Of a DNA stretch of 64,000 nucleotides, positions 10,320 to 25,300 are shown in pieces (position 1 is the first letter of the stretch; each line of letters starts with the position of its first letter). The notes beneath the pieces are model-generated. The model worked only from the letters and a program-made list of their open reading frames with translations. It had not been told where the DNA came from and searched no databases. The DNA comes from Hyposmocoma kahamanoa (lineage: Eukaryota > Arthropoda > Insecta > Lepidoptera > Cosmopterigidae). The DNA lies in the NCBI RefSeq assembly GCF_003589595.1, contig NW_020654810.1, forward strand, positions 14,005,578-14,069,577. The letters run 5' to 3'. A program made the position numbers and the translations under genes.

Positions 10320-13300
10320 GTGAGGAAACATTTGCATCCTGAAAAATCTATGTTCCACCAACGATATCTATGTAGGTACTAGTAGTAAATTGTAGTCGTT
10401 TTGATTGTTTGAGTCGTTTTGTTGAAGTACATCCTATTAATTATTTAAGTTTTATTTTGTCCTCTTATTTTAGTTTTCTTTTTTTTTTATTTAAAACGTA
10501 CAATTTTTGAAAAAACAAATATTATTTAAATCCGGAAAAAACTTTTACAGTTTATGCTTTACATTAAAAAGAAAGCAGAACTGACACTGACCTATCTCAG
10601 TCACTTCCATACTCTGCAAGACTATGGAACGTGTACTTAATACCCTCTCCTGTTGCACCTTGAAGACAACGACGTCCTCAGTGATCGCCCGTACGGACTC
10701 GGACGAGGGCGATCTACTGGGGATCTTCTTGTACGCCTCTCATCTATGGAGCGAGGCTATAGTAAGACATGGCGAAGTCCTTGCAGTGTCTTTAGAGATT
10801 TATAAAGCCTTTGACAGGGTCTGGCACACAAGCCTATTAAGCAAGCTTCCCTTTTATGGGCTGTATGGAATATTGCTGCCACTTACGGGATGGCTCTGCT
10901 AAATACCAACTGGCCACCTTGGATTCAATCGACTATCGTGCTAACCGGCTTATAGGTGACTCGAAATTAGTAGAGGCGAAGCTGCAGAGCCTTGAACACC
11001 GCCGTATAGTTGCCTGCTTATCGGTACTCTGCAGGATATATCACGGAGAGTGCAATGGAATTACATAATTTGATTCCAACTTCCCCTTTCCATCATCGGG
11101 GGACCACACGTGGGCTGGGATTCCACCCCTATGTTGTGGATATTCCCAGGATTCGCACGAAGCGTTTCGCTTCCACATTTATGTGGCGAGCGGCTGGAGA
11201 GTGGTAATTCCCTACCTGCGGACTTGTTCCCCGAACGCTATAACCTGGACCTTTTCAAGGCGAGAGTGTATATGTATTATTTAGGTGTGCATGCTACATC
11301 GTCGACTTCATCATCACTTTCCATCAGGTGAGATGGACGTCAAATGCGCACTTATTTTTTATAAAAAAAAGTCGGCTATGTAGATATTTACTTAAATTTT
11401 GCGTAAATAAACATGATTAACAATGAAAATGGTTGTCGTTAACGATAGTCACTTGAATAAACAATCTGTTAGTAACTTGATGTATCTACTTATACAGAAG
11501 TCAGTTTTTGCACGCCACACTTTATCCGTAGCTTTCCTTATCTAACTTAACGCTTTACTGAATTTCGCCGTCATAGTTTTCTTGCTATTTGTTCAGGTGG
11601 TCCGTAAAAATTTTTGTTATAAATTTGTACTTAACTCTAGGGGAGTTTGAAAGAATGAAACGGTAGATATGATCGACTGTACTTAAGTAAGCGGTTACCA
11701 GTACCAGCTCCGTTAGTTTTATATAGTTTAGTCTTCGATCAAATAGTTTATGATTTCATTATTAATCTAGCATAACTTCTCGATTTACTGTTGAGAGTCA
11801 AACATTGCGCTTATATCGTTGCAATATCCAAACGACTCACAGAATATAAGAGCGTCATTTATGTAACTAACCACTCTACCGCGAAGAATCAAATGTGGTG
11901 GTGCTTACGTTGTCATTTAAATCATCTATGCCGTGTCAAATCTGTAATACCGAAAACATCATTTTGAGAAAAGGCTGCTACAAGAATTTTTTATTTTTCA
12001 GGATAATAACTTATAAATCGTAGGTGAAAAAAGCAATAAAGTAGGGAAGTTACTTTAATTAAACTGGTGCCCAATTGTTGGACGTCTCCTTTGTTATGCG
12101 AGGTTTAGTGATGGCAAATTATTTTAAAAGAATTTAAACGATCTTTGCAGTTGGATATTCGTGAAGATGACACAGAAACAGTTTCAGTTCGCCTTTTGGA
12201 AATGCTAGCAAGTGTCAAGTATCGACCACCACAGGGAGTGGAACCATCTCGATTTCGTGCCCAACTTTTAGCTGGTGATTCGAGGACTATCCACCACGTC
12301 ATGCATTGGCTTCTTCTTAACAAGAACCAAGTCCAAAATACTGCTTATTTGGCCAAGTGAGTATTAGTTTACTAAAGTAACTATAGCACATACGCGCCAT
12401 TAAGTTGATACCTAATAGGATTGTGGTAATTTGGAAAGTACTGCCTACATAGTTATTTTTGGAAAGTACCCTCTAGGTGTAAAGACACATAGGCATAAGC
12501 AATGTATTAAGTGAGGGGTGTTTACAATTTAGAAGTATTTAAATGACTATATATGACTTGATGTGCCTATATAATGCGAGCAATAAGGACAGGTTTAGGT
12601 CTGCGAGTATCGTATTACAGCTGAGGATTACTCTACGCGTGGAGATTAATTGCCCTCATACGAGTTTCGCATGCCTGTAACAAATAGCAGGGAATCACGG
12701 GTTAGTTATATAAGACTCCTTATTTGTAGCGTGTGGGCAGGGGTAAATACCTAAGTCCGCACGCTACGCGGCTGGCACGTGTCAGGAACTTTTATGTTGT
12801 CTTTACCTCAGTGTACAGGCAACAGGGCATTCGTATTTATTACAAATACGGATTATATAAAAGAAAAATGTGGGCAAGAAGATAATTTTTGACATTGAAT
12901 TCTTAGGTACTTGGATTCTACTATAGGTAATATAATACAGAAGTACGTATTGCTTCGATTATCTTATTACGTCCGTAAGTAGGTAGGTACGTACCCACCT
13001 AAATTAGAATGTAGGTAATGTGTAAATATATATAATATTTATTTACACATTGCACTTATATTACATTATATTGCATATAATATTTTAATATTTACTATAT
13101 AGTTATATATAGTAAAAGCCTTTAGAAGACTTTACTCTTCTAAAGTTTACCATGCTTATTTGCTACGCAGAGGTCCTGGGTTCGATTCTCGGGCCGGGAG
13201 AAATATTTTTAATGCCTACATTTATTTCTCTCGTGAGTTTGGGTGTAATTTGTGGTTGTCATGGCACCCTCGACACAGGGTTTCCTTAGTGCAGGGATTC

Positions 13301-16300
13301 ATATCGCGTGTGCGTTATGTATTTATTATTTATTAAAGTACTTAAGTCAATTCCGATTTATGTTTGTTGCGAAATAATTGTAGTATGTGTTTTGTAGATA
13401 TTTGAAAATCCCCGATATTCCAAGTGATGTGGCCCGAAACAATAATATTCAAGATCTTCTTGATTTGTATCAGAATTTAATAGACGAGTTCAAAGAGGTG
13501 CATAAAAGAACGAGAATGCTCGAGAAGGAAAATGCTTCTGAAATTATTAATGACATAAAAGAAATGGCGGTTGAGCGAGATATTGGTTTGTATTGGCAAT
13601 TGATATTTTAACCCATTTGTACAAAATATATAAGGTATCTATGTTTGTAGATAGATACAGTTCACGTAGGTACGTAAAGCAGAGGTATTGGGTACCTCTA
13701 ATTGGTTACAGTCCCATTATTAGAACCCTCCCAATTGAAAATTATTTATTTATTCATGGAAAACCAACAGTTTCTACCATTTAATAAAAACAGGGAAAGA
13801 AACATAAAGCCAATTTACAGGTTTTCACCTATAGCTTCAGACAAATGAAACACGACCATTAAACAAACGAACAATAAACAGTATTTGTTAACAACATGCG
13901 TTTACTTAAATGTAACAACCCAACACTTGCGCCAACAGTCACAATTTATTCAATAAAATTTAATAGAATGTCAATGAGTTTTCGCTTTAGCGTATCAACA
14001 TTACAATTATACATATCAACATCCAGGGCATGATTGCTCAGCACACTATATAAATAAAGCTCTTGCTAGCTCTAATTGACAACTGTTTAGTCTATAATTA
14101 GTCCTCGCTAAAGGAACTGAAATAGGGTGATAGTATCTGATAGAACGCGTAAGTACATTAAATGAAATATCACCCAATAGTTCAAGGCAGTCAGCATTAC
14201 CGTTTATGATGTTAATAATATACGTTATATCAAAGATTTTTCGGCGAATATTTAGAGGTAATAGATTCAGATCCTTACAGAGATGTAGGCGTATTACGTA
14301 GACGTATTTGATGTAAATTGATCTCTTAATTCGTTTTTGGCTTATTAGTCAGTCTGTTGATGTATTTACGACATACCCTATCGCTATCAACGGTATCCAT
14401 ATTTTCACTTTTCAGTAATAAAGAGATTGGAAAATGTTCAAGTAAATCTAATGGGCGTTAGTGACAAAGAAGAGTTATTAACCGTTAGTAAAGCTTTGAG
14501 AGTTCAACAGGAAAAGACAAAAGAATTGGAAAATCAGGCGAGTAAAATTGAAAAAGTTTCAAATATCGCTTCGTTTACCCGCATTGAGAATTGCTTTTAA
14601 TTACTGCACTATCTGCATTTTAGTGCCTAATTCAATTATAAAGTAAAATGCAGCGAAACGAAAGTAAGCAAAATACGCCTTGTACGACTTCGTACGGGTC
14701 GCGCTTAAAACGGCAGGGCCCTGAAGCTCGGGATTTACTAAATGACTTGGGTCGCCGCCTTGGAGACATGTCCTTTTTTTTTTTTTTTTTTGCGATCACC
14801 GTCCGGGTCGTGGTTAGTTCAGCAGGTGTCTATTGCCATCCAGAAAGCAAAGTTACCCGTATTATGGTCAAGTTATCGAGTTGTCGATATTCTCCTGTGT
14901 TTTTGTTACAGACCTTTGTACCGGTCTTTCAGCATTTTGCGCCGGTAGTGACATCTAGTGATAGATTTAGAACCTTCTCACCGCAGTCGGTGACTTTACA
15001 GGTGCCGGCTGCGGTGAGGAGAATAATCATAACAAACTAGTTGTTTTACAAAAAAATTTCAATTTTATTTTCGTGCCTATTGACGAAGCCTAGTGCTGAT
15101 CTTTTTGTATATTATTTTTATTGAATAAAGAATATTTTTTTAGTTAGTTCATTATAAAGTTGTAAACTTTACAGTATGAAACGCAACAATCCCAACTTAA
15201 AATTGCATCGGATCAACTAAAGCGTTACTTAAATGTAATACACGGTCAGAGCGCGACGCCGAAATCGGTTAACGACGTGATCAAACATTTGCAAGAGGAA
15301 ATACAGGTGCGTAAACTCCTCACTTCAATAGACCTAATTATAGTTAGGTAAGTTACATGTCCAGTTATACTAATATAATGAAAAAGAGTTTTATTTGAAA
15401 TTTTGAACAAAAAATTCAAAAAGTGTTTATTTATTCAGTTGAACAGCTATCTCGTAAACGAGAAACTGCCTCAAGAGAGCGCACATCTACAAAAAGAACT
15501 GAACATCATGCAGTCCATTGCTACCGAGCAACATCCGACTCGTGCTGATCTGGTTACCGTACAAGACAAGGTAAAGTGGAATAGTTCACGATAATAGCTG
15601 GCGCTACGTCGGTATAAATCCTAGAGAAACGAATTACAACAAGAAGTAGTTTTTGGTTTGTTTCTCAAGTAGGTCTTTATGTTTCATCAGAATTGACCGA
15701 CCGAATCTATTTACATTAATTTGCGATCGCCAGATATTCAAAATAGTGTCTGCATTAGGAAGTTTATCGAAACACCCTAATCTATTTTACGGAAAAATAA
15801 CAACAGACGCCAGACAAACAAAAAAAGGCACACATGTATGCTGAGCTCTCTCTTCAGTCTTAACTCTCTTCCCAGTTATAATAATGTTCAAAAATTGGCC
15901 CTAATAGGGCTTTTTCAATTGTTTTCGTTTAGAAATGATAATTTTTTGTAAAATACAAGTAGGGTAAACGAGTTAGGTTCGATTAGTTTGTCCAATGATA
16001 CATAAATGATTGTAGAGTTAAGTTAAAGGTCGAATGTCTCTTTGCTTGATTGTTATTAAAAGGGAACGTCCACTTTACACTGATTACTTTGTTATTCCGT
16101 TAATTTTTAAGCCTCTTGTTGTAATCTCAGTCAATACAAATTATAAATTCGATTGATACTCCTCCATGATTAAGTCCTATTCCGCCCTCTAGTACGTAAC
16201 AGCATTAAAATAGAAATAATTAAAATTATTTATATTCATTTATTTTTTATTTAGTTGTGAAATCTAACTTACTTTCTTTTGACTTCTTCCAAGAAATGCC

Positions 16301-19300
16301 TAGTGATACGCGAAGTACGACACCGAGCATTATTAACAGGAAGTTAGCTGATAAATCCCACGTACAGAACAACAGGTTCTAGGAGAATATCCGTAGCGGT
16401 TTGAGCGGAACAGCACTGCTCAAATCGCTCATATGGGCGCCATTTCACCCAACCTTTTCTGTTACTACCATGCTGACACGTTCTATACTCATCAGTGAAA
16501 AATGCAGCCTGTTGTATGCATTGTTTGATGTTCCAGTAACGGTGCTCTCGAGCACATGTCGATAACTTAGCATCATTTCATGGCCTATGGCTGGCTGTTT
16601 TGAAGTAAGATTTGCTTCTTTCAGACATCTTCTAACTATCCACTCGCTGACAGCTGCTCCTCAATAAGTGAGTTCTTGCTGCACATTGACTCCAGTCAGC
16701 ACCAGTCTCCTCTTCTGTACACCAAATAGGCTTAAGCGCAGTTGAATAGAGATAGCTCACTTACTAAATCTCTGTTGCAAAAACCCACAACTTGAGCGGT
16801 TGCTTACGGCGTAGTACCCATGGTTTTGTCAAAATAATAATCGCGATTCACGGAGATGTGTTCAGGTCAACTTCTAAAAAGTGACTGAGAATAAGCAAAG
16901 TGTAAGAGGTAGTTGTGTGCGTAACTCCTGCTGGGTGTACCTACTGCTAGTATGTATATTTTCTTATATTTTCCCTTTATTTGCTTGATTCGACAACCAC
17001 TGAATCGACTTTGATGCCAATGGTACTTACTTAAAGCTGAAGCTTTTAAAAAATGTGACTTTACAATATAAAAACTGCGGCGAATACACGCTTACGGGTT
17101 GAGTTGATTTGTGATTTGTGTTTGATGAAAATAAATGGACATTGTCTTTACATAAATGATGTGAGATTTTGCTGATTATTTTGGGCTGAATTATATAAAT
17201 TGAATAGATCGAGTTCTTAGGTTTTCGCGATTGTTACATAATTATAAGAAATGAAAATATTTTTCGGATCAAAATCGATTATATTTGTTTTGTCAAAAAA
17301 ACCAATGTGTCGGGCGCTTTATAGGTCCCATGGTCACAGTCATCGTGGCCATGGCCCGAAACGTTGGTTTCATTTCCTTGAGTAAATAATATTTAGGGGC
17401 AATATTTAATCAAATCAACTCAAATCATTTATTTCTTGTGATACACAGGTTATAAAGTTGTTACAAGAATGAATTTTGAATCACTGTGATCCGCCTTATG
17501 GCATACAAAGTTTTCTTAGTTTTAGTAATTCTCATGCAATAATTTGTAATAATATTATAATCATGCAGTCCAATTAATGCAACCTAATACTAATGAAACA
17601 TAATAACAATAGTAAAATAATCAATAACAAATTTAATAATATGAAATGTAAATTTTATAAGAAATCTTCAATATTATGGAATGTCCTATCATTTAGGAAA
17701 TTAAATAATAATTTCTTAAATTCTGCACAATCGTTGCAATTCCTAATTTCAAGTGGAAGTTTGTTATATACTTTCGTAGCCATTACTATTACACTCTTTT
17801 GAAGTGAGCAATTTTACATGATCTACTTTTCAGTTGAAGAGAACGGCGGGCTCGTGTGACGAATTCAAATAAATGAAGATGACGATTTACGATTTAATAG
17901 TGATTCTGACTTTTAATTACGATAAAGAATAAAAATTCAACAAAGCTCATTATTTCATAAACTTGGGTTACCAGTTACCACATTACCTAGATTGATGTTT
18001 TGATTAATAAAGATTTTATGCGCTATAGTACTAGATAGTTTTCCTATTACCATTATTTTGATTAAAAACACTAATATCAAAGGATTTTACTTAGTAATGA
18101 ACGTAACCGTGCCCGCATTATGTAGTTCAGTTACAATAATTATTTCATAAATAACGCATAAAAAAAGTACAATTGACTGTAATTGTGCCTTTAGTTCTAT
18201 TGTAAGCTAAGTATTAAAAGACATATTTGAAGGTGCTTTTCCACCGGTGAGGTTAGACGAGAGTTAAAAGTATGACAAAATTTCGATTCTCTCCTAGCGC
18301 GTCTTGGTGGAAATGGTCTGGATTGACGAGTATGGGCCAGGCGAGAATTAAAATTTCATGTAACATTGAATCAATACGATTTAATGTTACATGAACGCCT
18401 GTCTACATAGAGAATTATACTCTGTAACGGAAACACGATATCTCGCGCGAGCTCGGGAGTGCCCGCACGAGCTTGCGATAGCTATTAATACCAATCGTGA
18501 GATTTTGGGGTACGTGTGATTTGAGGTTTAAAAAAAGATGGCTTAATCTGATTCTTCTTCCGTTAACATATTTAATAATCATAATTTATGGAACATGTTA
18601 CTTCAGCCGCGTGTTTATCTCTAGACGAACTGAACTGCACTGAATCTTCATTATCCAGAACAAGCAGAGCTCGCAGAGCTTTCGCGAGATATAAAGATAA
18701 TTTTTGGTGGAAATGGAGATTTCAATTCTCGCCTCTCTCCGTCTCGTCTCGCCTCGCCGGTGGAAAAACATCTTTATTATATTTTTTTACACAAAGTGCG
18801 GAACGAACAGGTCGTACGCCTAGTGATGAGTATCCATAACTGTTGCAGTGCCACTTACAGTTTTAAATCGCAAACCTTTTGAGGGTCACTGCCACTGCGC
18901 TCGTTACCCTGCCACATAAAGTTGACAAGTGTCATGTGCCTGTACTTTCACCAGCACCCATACCCTTCAAAACCGGAAAGCAGTATTGTTCTTCAACAAT
19001 ACTGATTTCCGTTCAGCTCAGTGTTGTTTCTTTTAAAAACGACTAATTAATTATAGAATGAAAATTTATCTATAAAATGTATTTATAACATAAATAAACT
19101 ACTTAATATCAAAAATATATTTTATCTGTACTTTTTATAATGTTTATTATAATTTTCTAGGTTTTCACCTAGTAAATATTCAATTTCTTATTTTTTTCCT
19201 TTTGAATTTGCTGTTTCTTTCTTTGTTCCGAGGGTAGCGCTTAATTTAAATGTGAAATCAGAAGCAACTACATTGTTGGTGAAGTTCATTATTGCCGACT

Positions 19301-22300
19301 GTAAAGTTACACTTTAGTCTACGTATCAGTACTTTTCTTTATATTCAAACACTGCATTTATAAAGCTCTAATTTCTTAAAGTCTTTGTATTATACATTCT
19401 TTAGATTGCAGCAGTAAACAGTGAGCTGGAGCACATAGTGCAGCGTAAGCTGGCCGCTGCAGGTCCGCAAGAGGACAAGCTGGCTCCATTTAGGCAGCAG
19501 GCGGCAGTGATTCGTAGGAACAAGGAGGCAAGTGCCACGCGGGTTCATGAGCTTGCCGCCACGCTTAAGGACCACGAAGCTACTTTAGCTGATTTACAGT
19601 CACAGGTAAGGAATTTGGATTAAGGAATCCTTTTTCATATCCACGTAATTTTTTTCTTTATTCTTTAGTTTATAGCGTTAGTCCTTCTCCTCGCGTCGTA
19701 ATCCTCATTGCTGAGGGTTGCGACTCCCCCAAAATCTAAAAAATAAACTGGTTCTTTGGCATAGAGGAGCGCATCATGGAGACTCGGACCGAGAACCGTA
19801 CAGGCTTGGTCGGTCCATCTTGGGGGACAGCGACCCCTCGGATGTGTACCGTAGGTCCGTCCAATAACCATTAACTGTTCCAGGTCGAGCCCCTCTTTCC
19901 TGACAATGTGACCAAAGCGTAGCGTTAGTAACAATCAATAACTCAGAAACAACATCCATCGTACAACTTATTTAGGTTTACTTTATAACAGAGAAAATAT
20001 TTTCGAACAGGCATTGCCACGAAAATGACTAGGTTAAAGCTGCTAGCTTATCTACAATTCAAAGTATGTGGAAGGAAAACGAAACTACTGTCGCAAATTG
20101 ATAAAACGGTAGCCGAATAGGCGAGTGGGGGTTAATTGAAATCTATAGTCTGTCGCGAGAAGTTATCCTGCTGTCTCGTTTCGAAGGCGATCCGATAAGA
20201 CATTTTTCTCTTTTCATATAATCGGTCATTATGTCCAAAAGCTCAAGATTCGGCTCAGATAATTCGTTATTTCCTGTGAGATTGATGTCTTTTACTGTTT
20301 CGAGGGGTACGCAAATATATAAACTTTGGTTATTAAGAAATACTTTAAAACAGGCACATAAATTGTTTCTTCAAGTTTTATTAATTGCATTTATTTAAGA
20401 GGGGAATTTATAGGTAGGTACGTATGCTTATAGGCAGGTAAAGTAATCAAGTTACGTATTATTAATGAGTAAAATAAACTCAGGGGTTTGTTAAAGAATT
20501 ACCCGAAAAATGTAAAGTGTTCTCGCTTTGTATACTAGGTTAAACTGCTCCTGGGCGACACAGTGCTGCGGGGTGAAGAATTGAAGAAATACGTCAGTAC
20601 CCTGCGCACAAAGAGCACCGTCTACAAAAGGCAGAGAGCCAATCTCTCAACGTTCAAGGTAGGCAATTGAATTGATTATTTTCACAATCTGCACAAACAA
20701 AACATGAGTGTCCGTGCTACCATTTTACTCAAACATCTAGTACATTGTATGAATTCACAATGTTGTTAGATTCCGAAAGTTTTCACTTGACACGGTTGAT
20801 GTACAACAAATAAACTTTTGTGCTTATTTTTGTAACAGGTGGAAGCTGGAATTTTAGCGAGGACTCTTCACATAATAAGTACGAACGACCCTACAATAGA
20901 AATGGCGTTGGTAAATCATAAAAAATTGAAAATTGACGACGATGACTTGGAAAAGGAAAATAAGGCCTCAGATTTGGCAAAAAAATCTCTACATGATTTA
21001 TCACAAGTGCGTTTTTAGTTTATTATGACATTTTTTTATTTTTTTTATTTTTTTTATTAGAGAAATTCACCAAGACTTGGCTGTATGGTTTTAAACCTTT
21101 GCCTTTTTCTTTACGGAAAGAATAACAAAAAAACAACACTGAGAAACTGACATTTACACTTTGAAAATAATAGTTTAGTTTTAGATATGTTTGGACCATG
21201 TTAGGACGAACTCAATATAAATAGAATCAGTCAAAAAGAAACTTACAGATTAATGATTATTATTCTGCCAATGATCTTATACACACATTTATAATATTTA
21301 GTAAGTGTCTAGAGATCAAGCATGTTTTTGCTAATTATTTACTAATCAGGCTTTTTTTACCGAATTTTATTAACACCAATGGATTTTTTTGGTCAATTTC
21401 ATTTTTAAATTCAAATTATAAAATAGACAAAAAATCCGTAGGTGTTAAAAAAACTTGTTAAAAAAACACACCTTCAGTAATTAGCAAAAATGTGCTTGAT
21501 CCATAAACTTTTTAGATGAGTTAGCATTGTAATTGTGCTAAAAATACTCTATTTACAAATGGCAAATAAATACTAAATAATAGAAGTACTTAGGGACAAA
21601 ATAGTCTCTATGATTATACGATTTAAAAAATCAACACCTACAAATTATTAAAAACCAGGATGTGCAGGTTTCATAATGATGTTTTCCTTCACCGAAAAGA
21701 TTGTGGTAAACAAAACTCGCATATAAATTACGAAAATTCAGAGATGGCGAGGCGAGGCGAACCCGAATTCGCATCCACCGCCTCTACTTGAGAGGCGGCA
21801 GGTCAAACTATTAGCGCCCAGTTAAACGACGCGAAAGTTTTCGCGAAGCCGCCCAGTTACCATGCTTTCACGTACGTTAATGTCGAATCTGAAGTCTGTT
21901 TACTAAGCAACAACATTTAAATTTCTCTGATTAATACAACCGCGCGGTCGCCGCTTGATCGTCGCTTGATCGTCGCTTGGTCGCCGCGCGGTCGCCGCGT
22001 ACAAAAAAAGACAAGCCTCACCCGCGCGTTCGAGATACTCATTTAAGTTAAAACGTAAAAGCTAAATAAATAAAGTGAACTTTGCCATGACAGTTAGATG
22101 CACGCGGCGGCGTGAGCGCGATGAAATTTGTGACGAATAATGAATGGTCTATCCACACATATCCGGGCCGTGCCCGGGATGTGGACGGGCCGTGCTCCGT
22201 CAGGGACCCAAAAAAATATCGTTGCGTATATTTTGTTATATATAACTCGTTCACACATGCGGATGTCCGGGCCGGCGCCGGGACGGGCCCGCAGTACATA

Positions 22301-25300
22301 CAAACCCCGCCCCGGCCACGTCCCGGCTACAAAGCACGCCCCGGCCACGTCCCGGGCACGGCCGTGATGTGTGTGTCCTTAAATGCGCCCTACAATGTTT
22401 TGAAGTTAAATAACAGCAAATTGTTTTCGCAGTTGGTAGCGCAAACTGCGCAAAAGTTGTCGCAAGTACGTCAGGAAATACAACCCCTAGCGGATAAAAT
22501 TAAACCGATTAGAGAGGATTTTCAAACCGTTCAACAACAGTACGAACAAAAGAAGCGAGTTTACGAATCGACTTTCATCAACATAACATCTCAAATGGAA
22601 CCCTTGAAAAATCAAGTAAAAGATTTGACCGAGCAGCTGAATAGTAAGGAGGATGAATGGAAAAACTTGAGACAAAAAATCACAAAGGCGGAAAGTTTGC
22701 AGGAAGTTGTAATGTTTGAAATGAAAAACTCAATGCAGTCGCCACGCAAGCCCTCGAAGATGGAGGCTTTGAAGAAAAAAGTTAGTGAGATCGAGCAAGT
22801 CGTCAAAAATCTAGAGGAGGTGAGAGTTTTGTACGTTCTCGTAGGTATTTCTCGATTTCAAGAAATTCGCCAGTATGCTTGTAATTGCTAAATAATATGT
22901 ATTGAAATTCAGTATTCATTAATGACTATCTCACAGTTTTTTCGGTAACGCGAAGGTTGCCTGGAAGAGATTGCTATATAGCAATAAGGTCGCCTGTTGT
23001 ACCTGTCTTTTTAATTTTTGTATTATTTTGTATTTGTCCCAGTGGCCAATAAAGAATATTTGCATTGTATTTGTATTATAGTGTATTTGTATTAGCGAAC
23101 ATGCAAGTACGTAACTGCCTCCGGGCTGGACTGTTACCATCCCGCAAGAAATATTTGTATGGCCTACACTTATTTCTCTGGTGAGTTTGGGTGTAATTTG
23201 TGTGTGTCCATGGCACCCGCAATATGGATTTCTGTTGGTTTCCCTAGGGAGGAGCTATGACTGTGTGCGTTATTATTATTACATAATAACATTTACTAAC
23301 TTTATAAGACTTAGAAATAGAAACAACCAAATTAATGAACAAAAATAAAACAATAAATTAATAAAAGTATTAAATTGTTTTAAATAATAAAATATCTTAA
23401 TAAAGTAATTCAATAAAATAATGAAATTATAATGNNNNNNNNNNNNNNNNNNNNNNNNNNNNNNNNNNNNNNNNNNNNNNNNNNNNNNNNNNNNNNNNNN
23501 NNNNNNNNNNNNNNNNNNNNNNNNNNNNNNNNNNNNNNNNNNNNNNNNNNNNNNNNNNNNNNNNNNNNNNNNNNNNNNNNNNNNNNNNNNNNNNNNNNNN
23601 NNNNNNNNNNNNNNNNNNNNNNNNNNNNNNNNNNNNNNNNNNNNNNNNNNNNNNNNNNNNNNNNNNNNNNNNNNNNNNNNNNNNNNNNNNNNNNNNNNNN
23701 NNNNNNNNNNNNNNNNNNNNNNNNNNNNNNNNNNNNNNNNNNNNNNNNNNNNNNNNNNNNNNNNNNNNNNNNNNNNNNNNNNNNNNNNNNNNNNNNNNNN
23801 NNNNNNNNNNNNNNNNNNNNNNNNNNNNNNNNNNGTAGGGCTAGCACAACAGGGCGCGACTAGCGCGAGAGCGACATAAAGCGCGAAATACTGCTATTCT
23901 ATCGTAGAGATTATGTTGCGAGTAAGCGCGCTTGATGTCGCTCTCGCGGAAGTTGCGCCTTGTTGTGTCATGAAAGGAAACCTTAAATTTTTAAGATAGC
24001 TAATTTTACTTAATTTTGCATTCACAGATTTTTTGCAAAGCTTACCTGAACTGGAAATCGAACCAACTAAAAAAGCAAAAAATAAACACTCATTATTTTA
24101 TTGAACTAATAAGATCAGTGATAAGGATAAAATTTTGCCAATAAGCATTGGGTACAACAATTAAAGACGTCTATGAAATCACATATAAGTCTAATATTAC
24201 TATCGACTCGTAACACGAAGAACATAGTAATAAGTATTGTTTATTATTTTAGGTCCCTTTCATGTCCTATCCATTGAGGTTTTTCTACTCTGTGTATACT
24301 AAGATATATGTATTTGACGACCTCTGTGGTCGTGTGGCTTGCACGCTGGGTTTTCATGGTGTCACCATCTTTGAGATCTCGAGTTCGATGCCTGGCCGGG
24401 TTAATGTACAAACTATTTTTTCTATATTGTCACGGGTCTGGGTGTTTGTGCTACCGTCGTTGTTTCCGATTTCCATAACACAGGTGCTTTAGTTACTTAC
24501 TTTGGCATCAGTGCAACGTATGTGATGATGTCAAATATTTATTTATTTATAAATGTGTATGTATATAATATATTTCTGCCAGTTGTTTCGAAGCTTTTTG
24601 TTCCTTTATGTTGAAATAGTGGTGACCGGGAAGCCTGAAATTCATTTTCGATGACTTTATAAGAGTTAAATTGTTTTCGTAGTGGATAATTATCTAAATC
24701 GTGGAAGAAATGGCAGCCACTAACCGAGACAGGGGAGGATGGAGGGTGGTGGAGAGTTTCAATGTGCACGTTGAAACACTCCTGTAAGGTCGAGATGGTT
24801 TGTTCGGCAATATGCGGCGAAGGTCGGTTGATTAGCCGTGGGTCTTTCTTTATGTGTGAGTTACTCGTTAGCGATTATCATGAAGAATTCGCTTTTAAAC
24901 ACAAGTTCTTCTTTATCTCTGTGTCGCGTCACTAAAACTCGAAACAGAGTTGAAATAAATAAGTCATAATCTTAAGATTTTATTTCAATACATAGCAGGT
25001 AGGCAGGCAGAAGTACTGCTACCTTACCTATTTCTGTCGCCAAGCAATAATCTCAGCATTACTGTGTTTCGGTTTTGAAGGATAAGGGTGCTGGTGAGAT
25101 TTGCCCATGGGAACTTACGGCTCAGGGTGACGGGCGCGGTGGCAGCGTCCCTCATGTCTTTGCGATTTACAGCTCTGAGTAGCACTGCAACTGTTATGTA
25201 CAAACGTACGATTACCACCAGGCGCACGACTACGACTTGCTCGTTCTGTCACTTGGTATCAAAAAATCTTACATAAAAAACTACGTCGTCGCTTTACTTT

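Noticed and set aside
13017..13110. AT-rich palindromic stretch as a replication origin or scaffold site
   Set aside because: Low-complexity AT sequence forms such palindromes by chance; no further support.
22112..22432. 259-codon open frame starting upstream of IFT81 exon 10
   Set aside because: The upstream part is the translation of a GC-rich inverted-repeat transposon; a strong acceptor sits at 22432 and joins exon 9 in phase.
23435..23834. A missing IFT81 exon inside the gap
   Set aside because: Exons 10 and 11 join in phase 0, the total length (656) is near human (676), and the alignment shows no missing segment.
23410..23863. Open frames of about 145 codons across the gap
   Set aside because: They consist of N.
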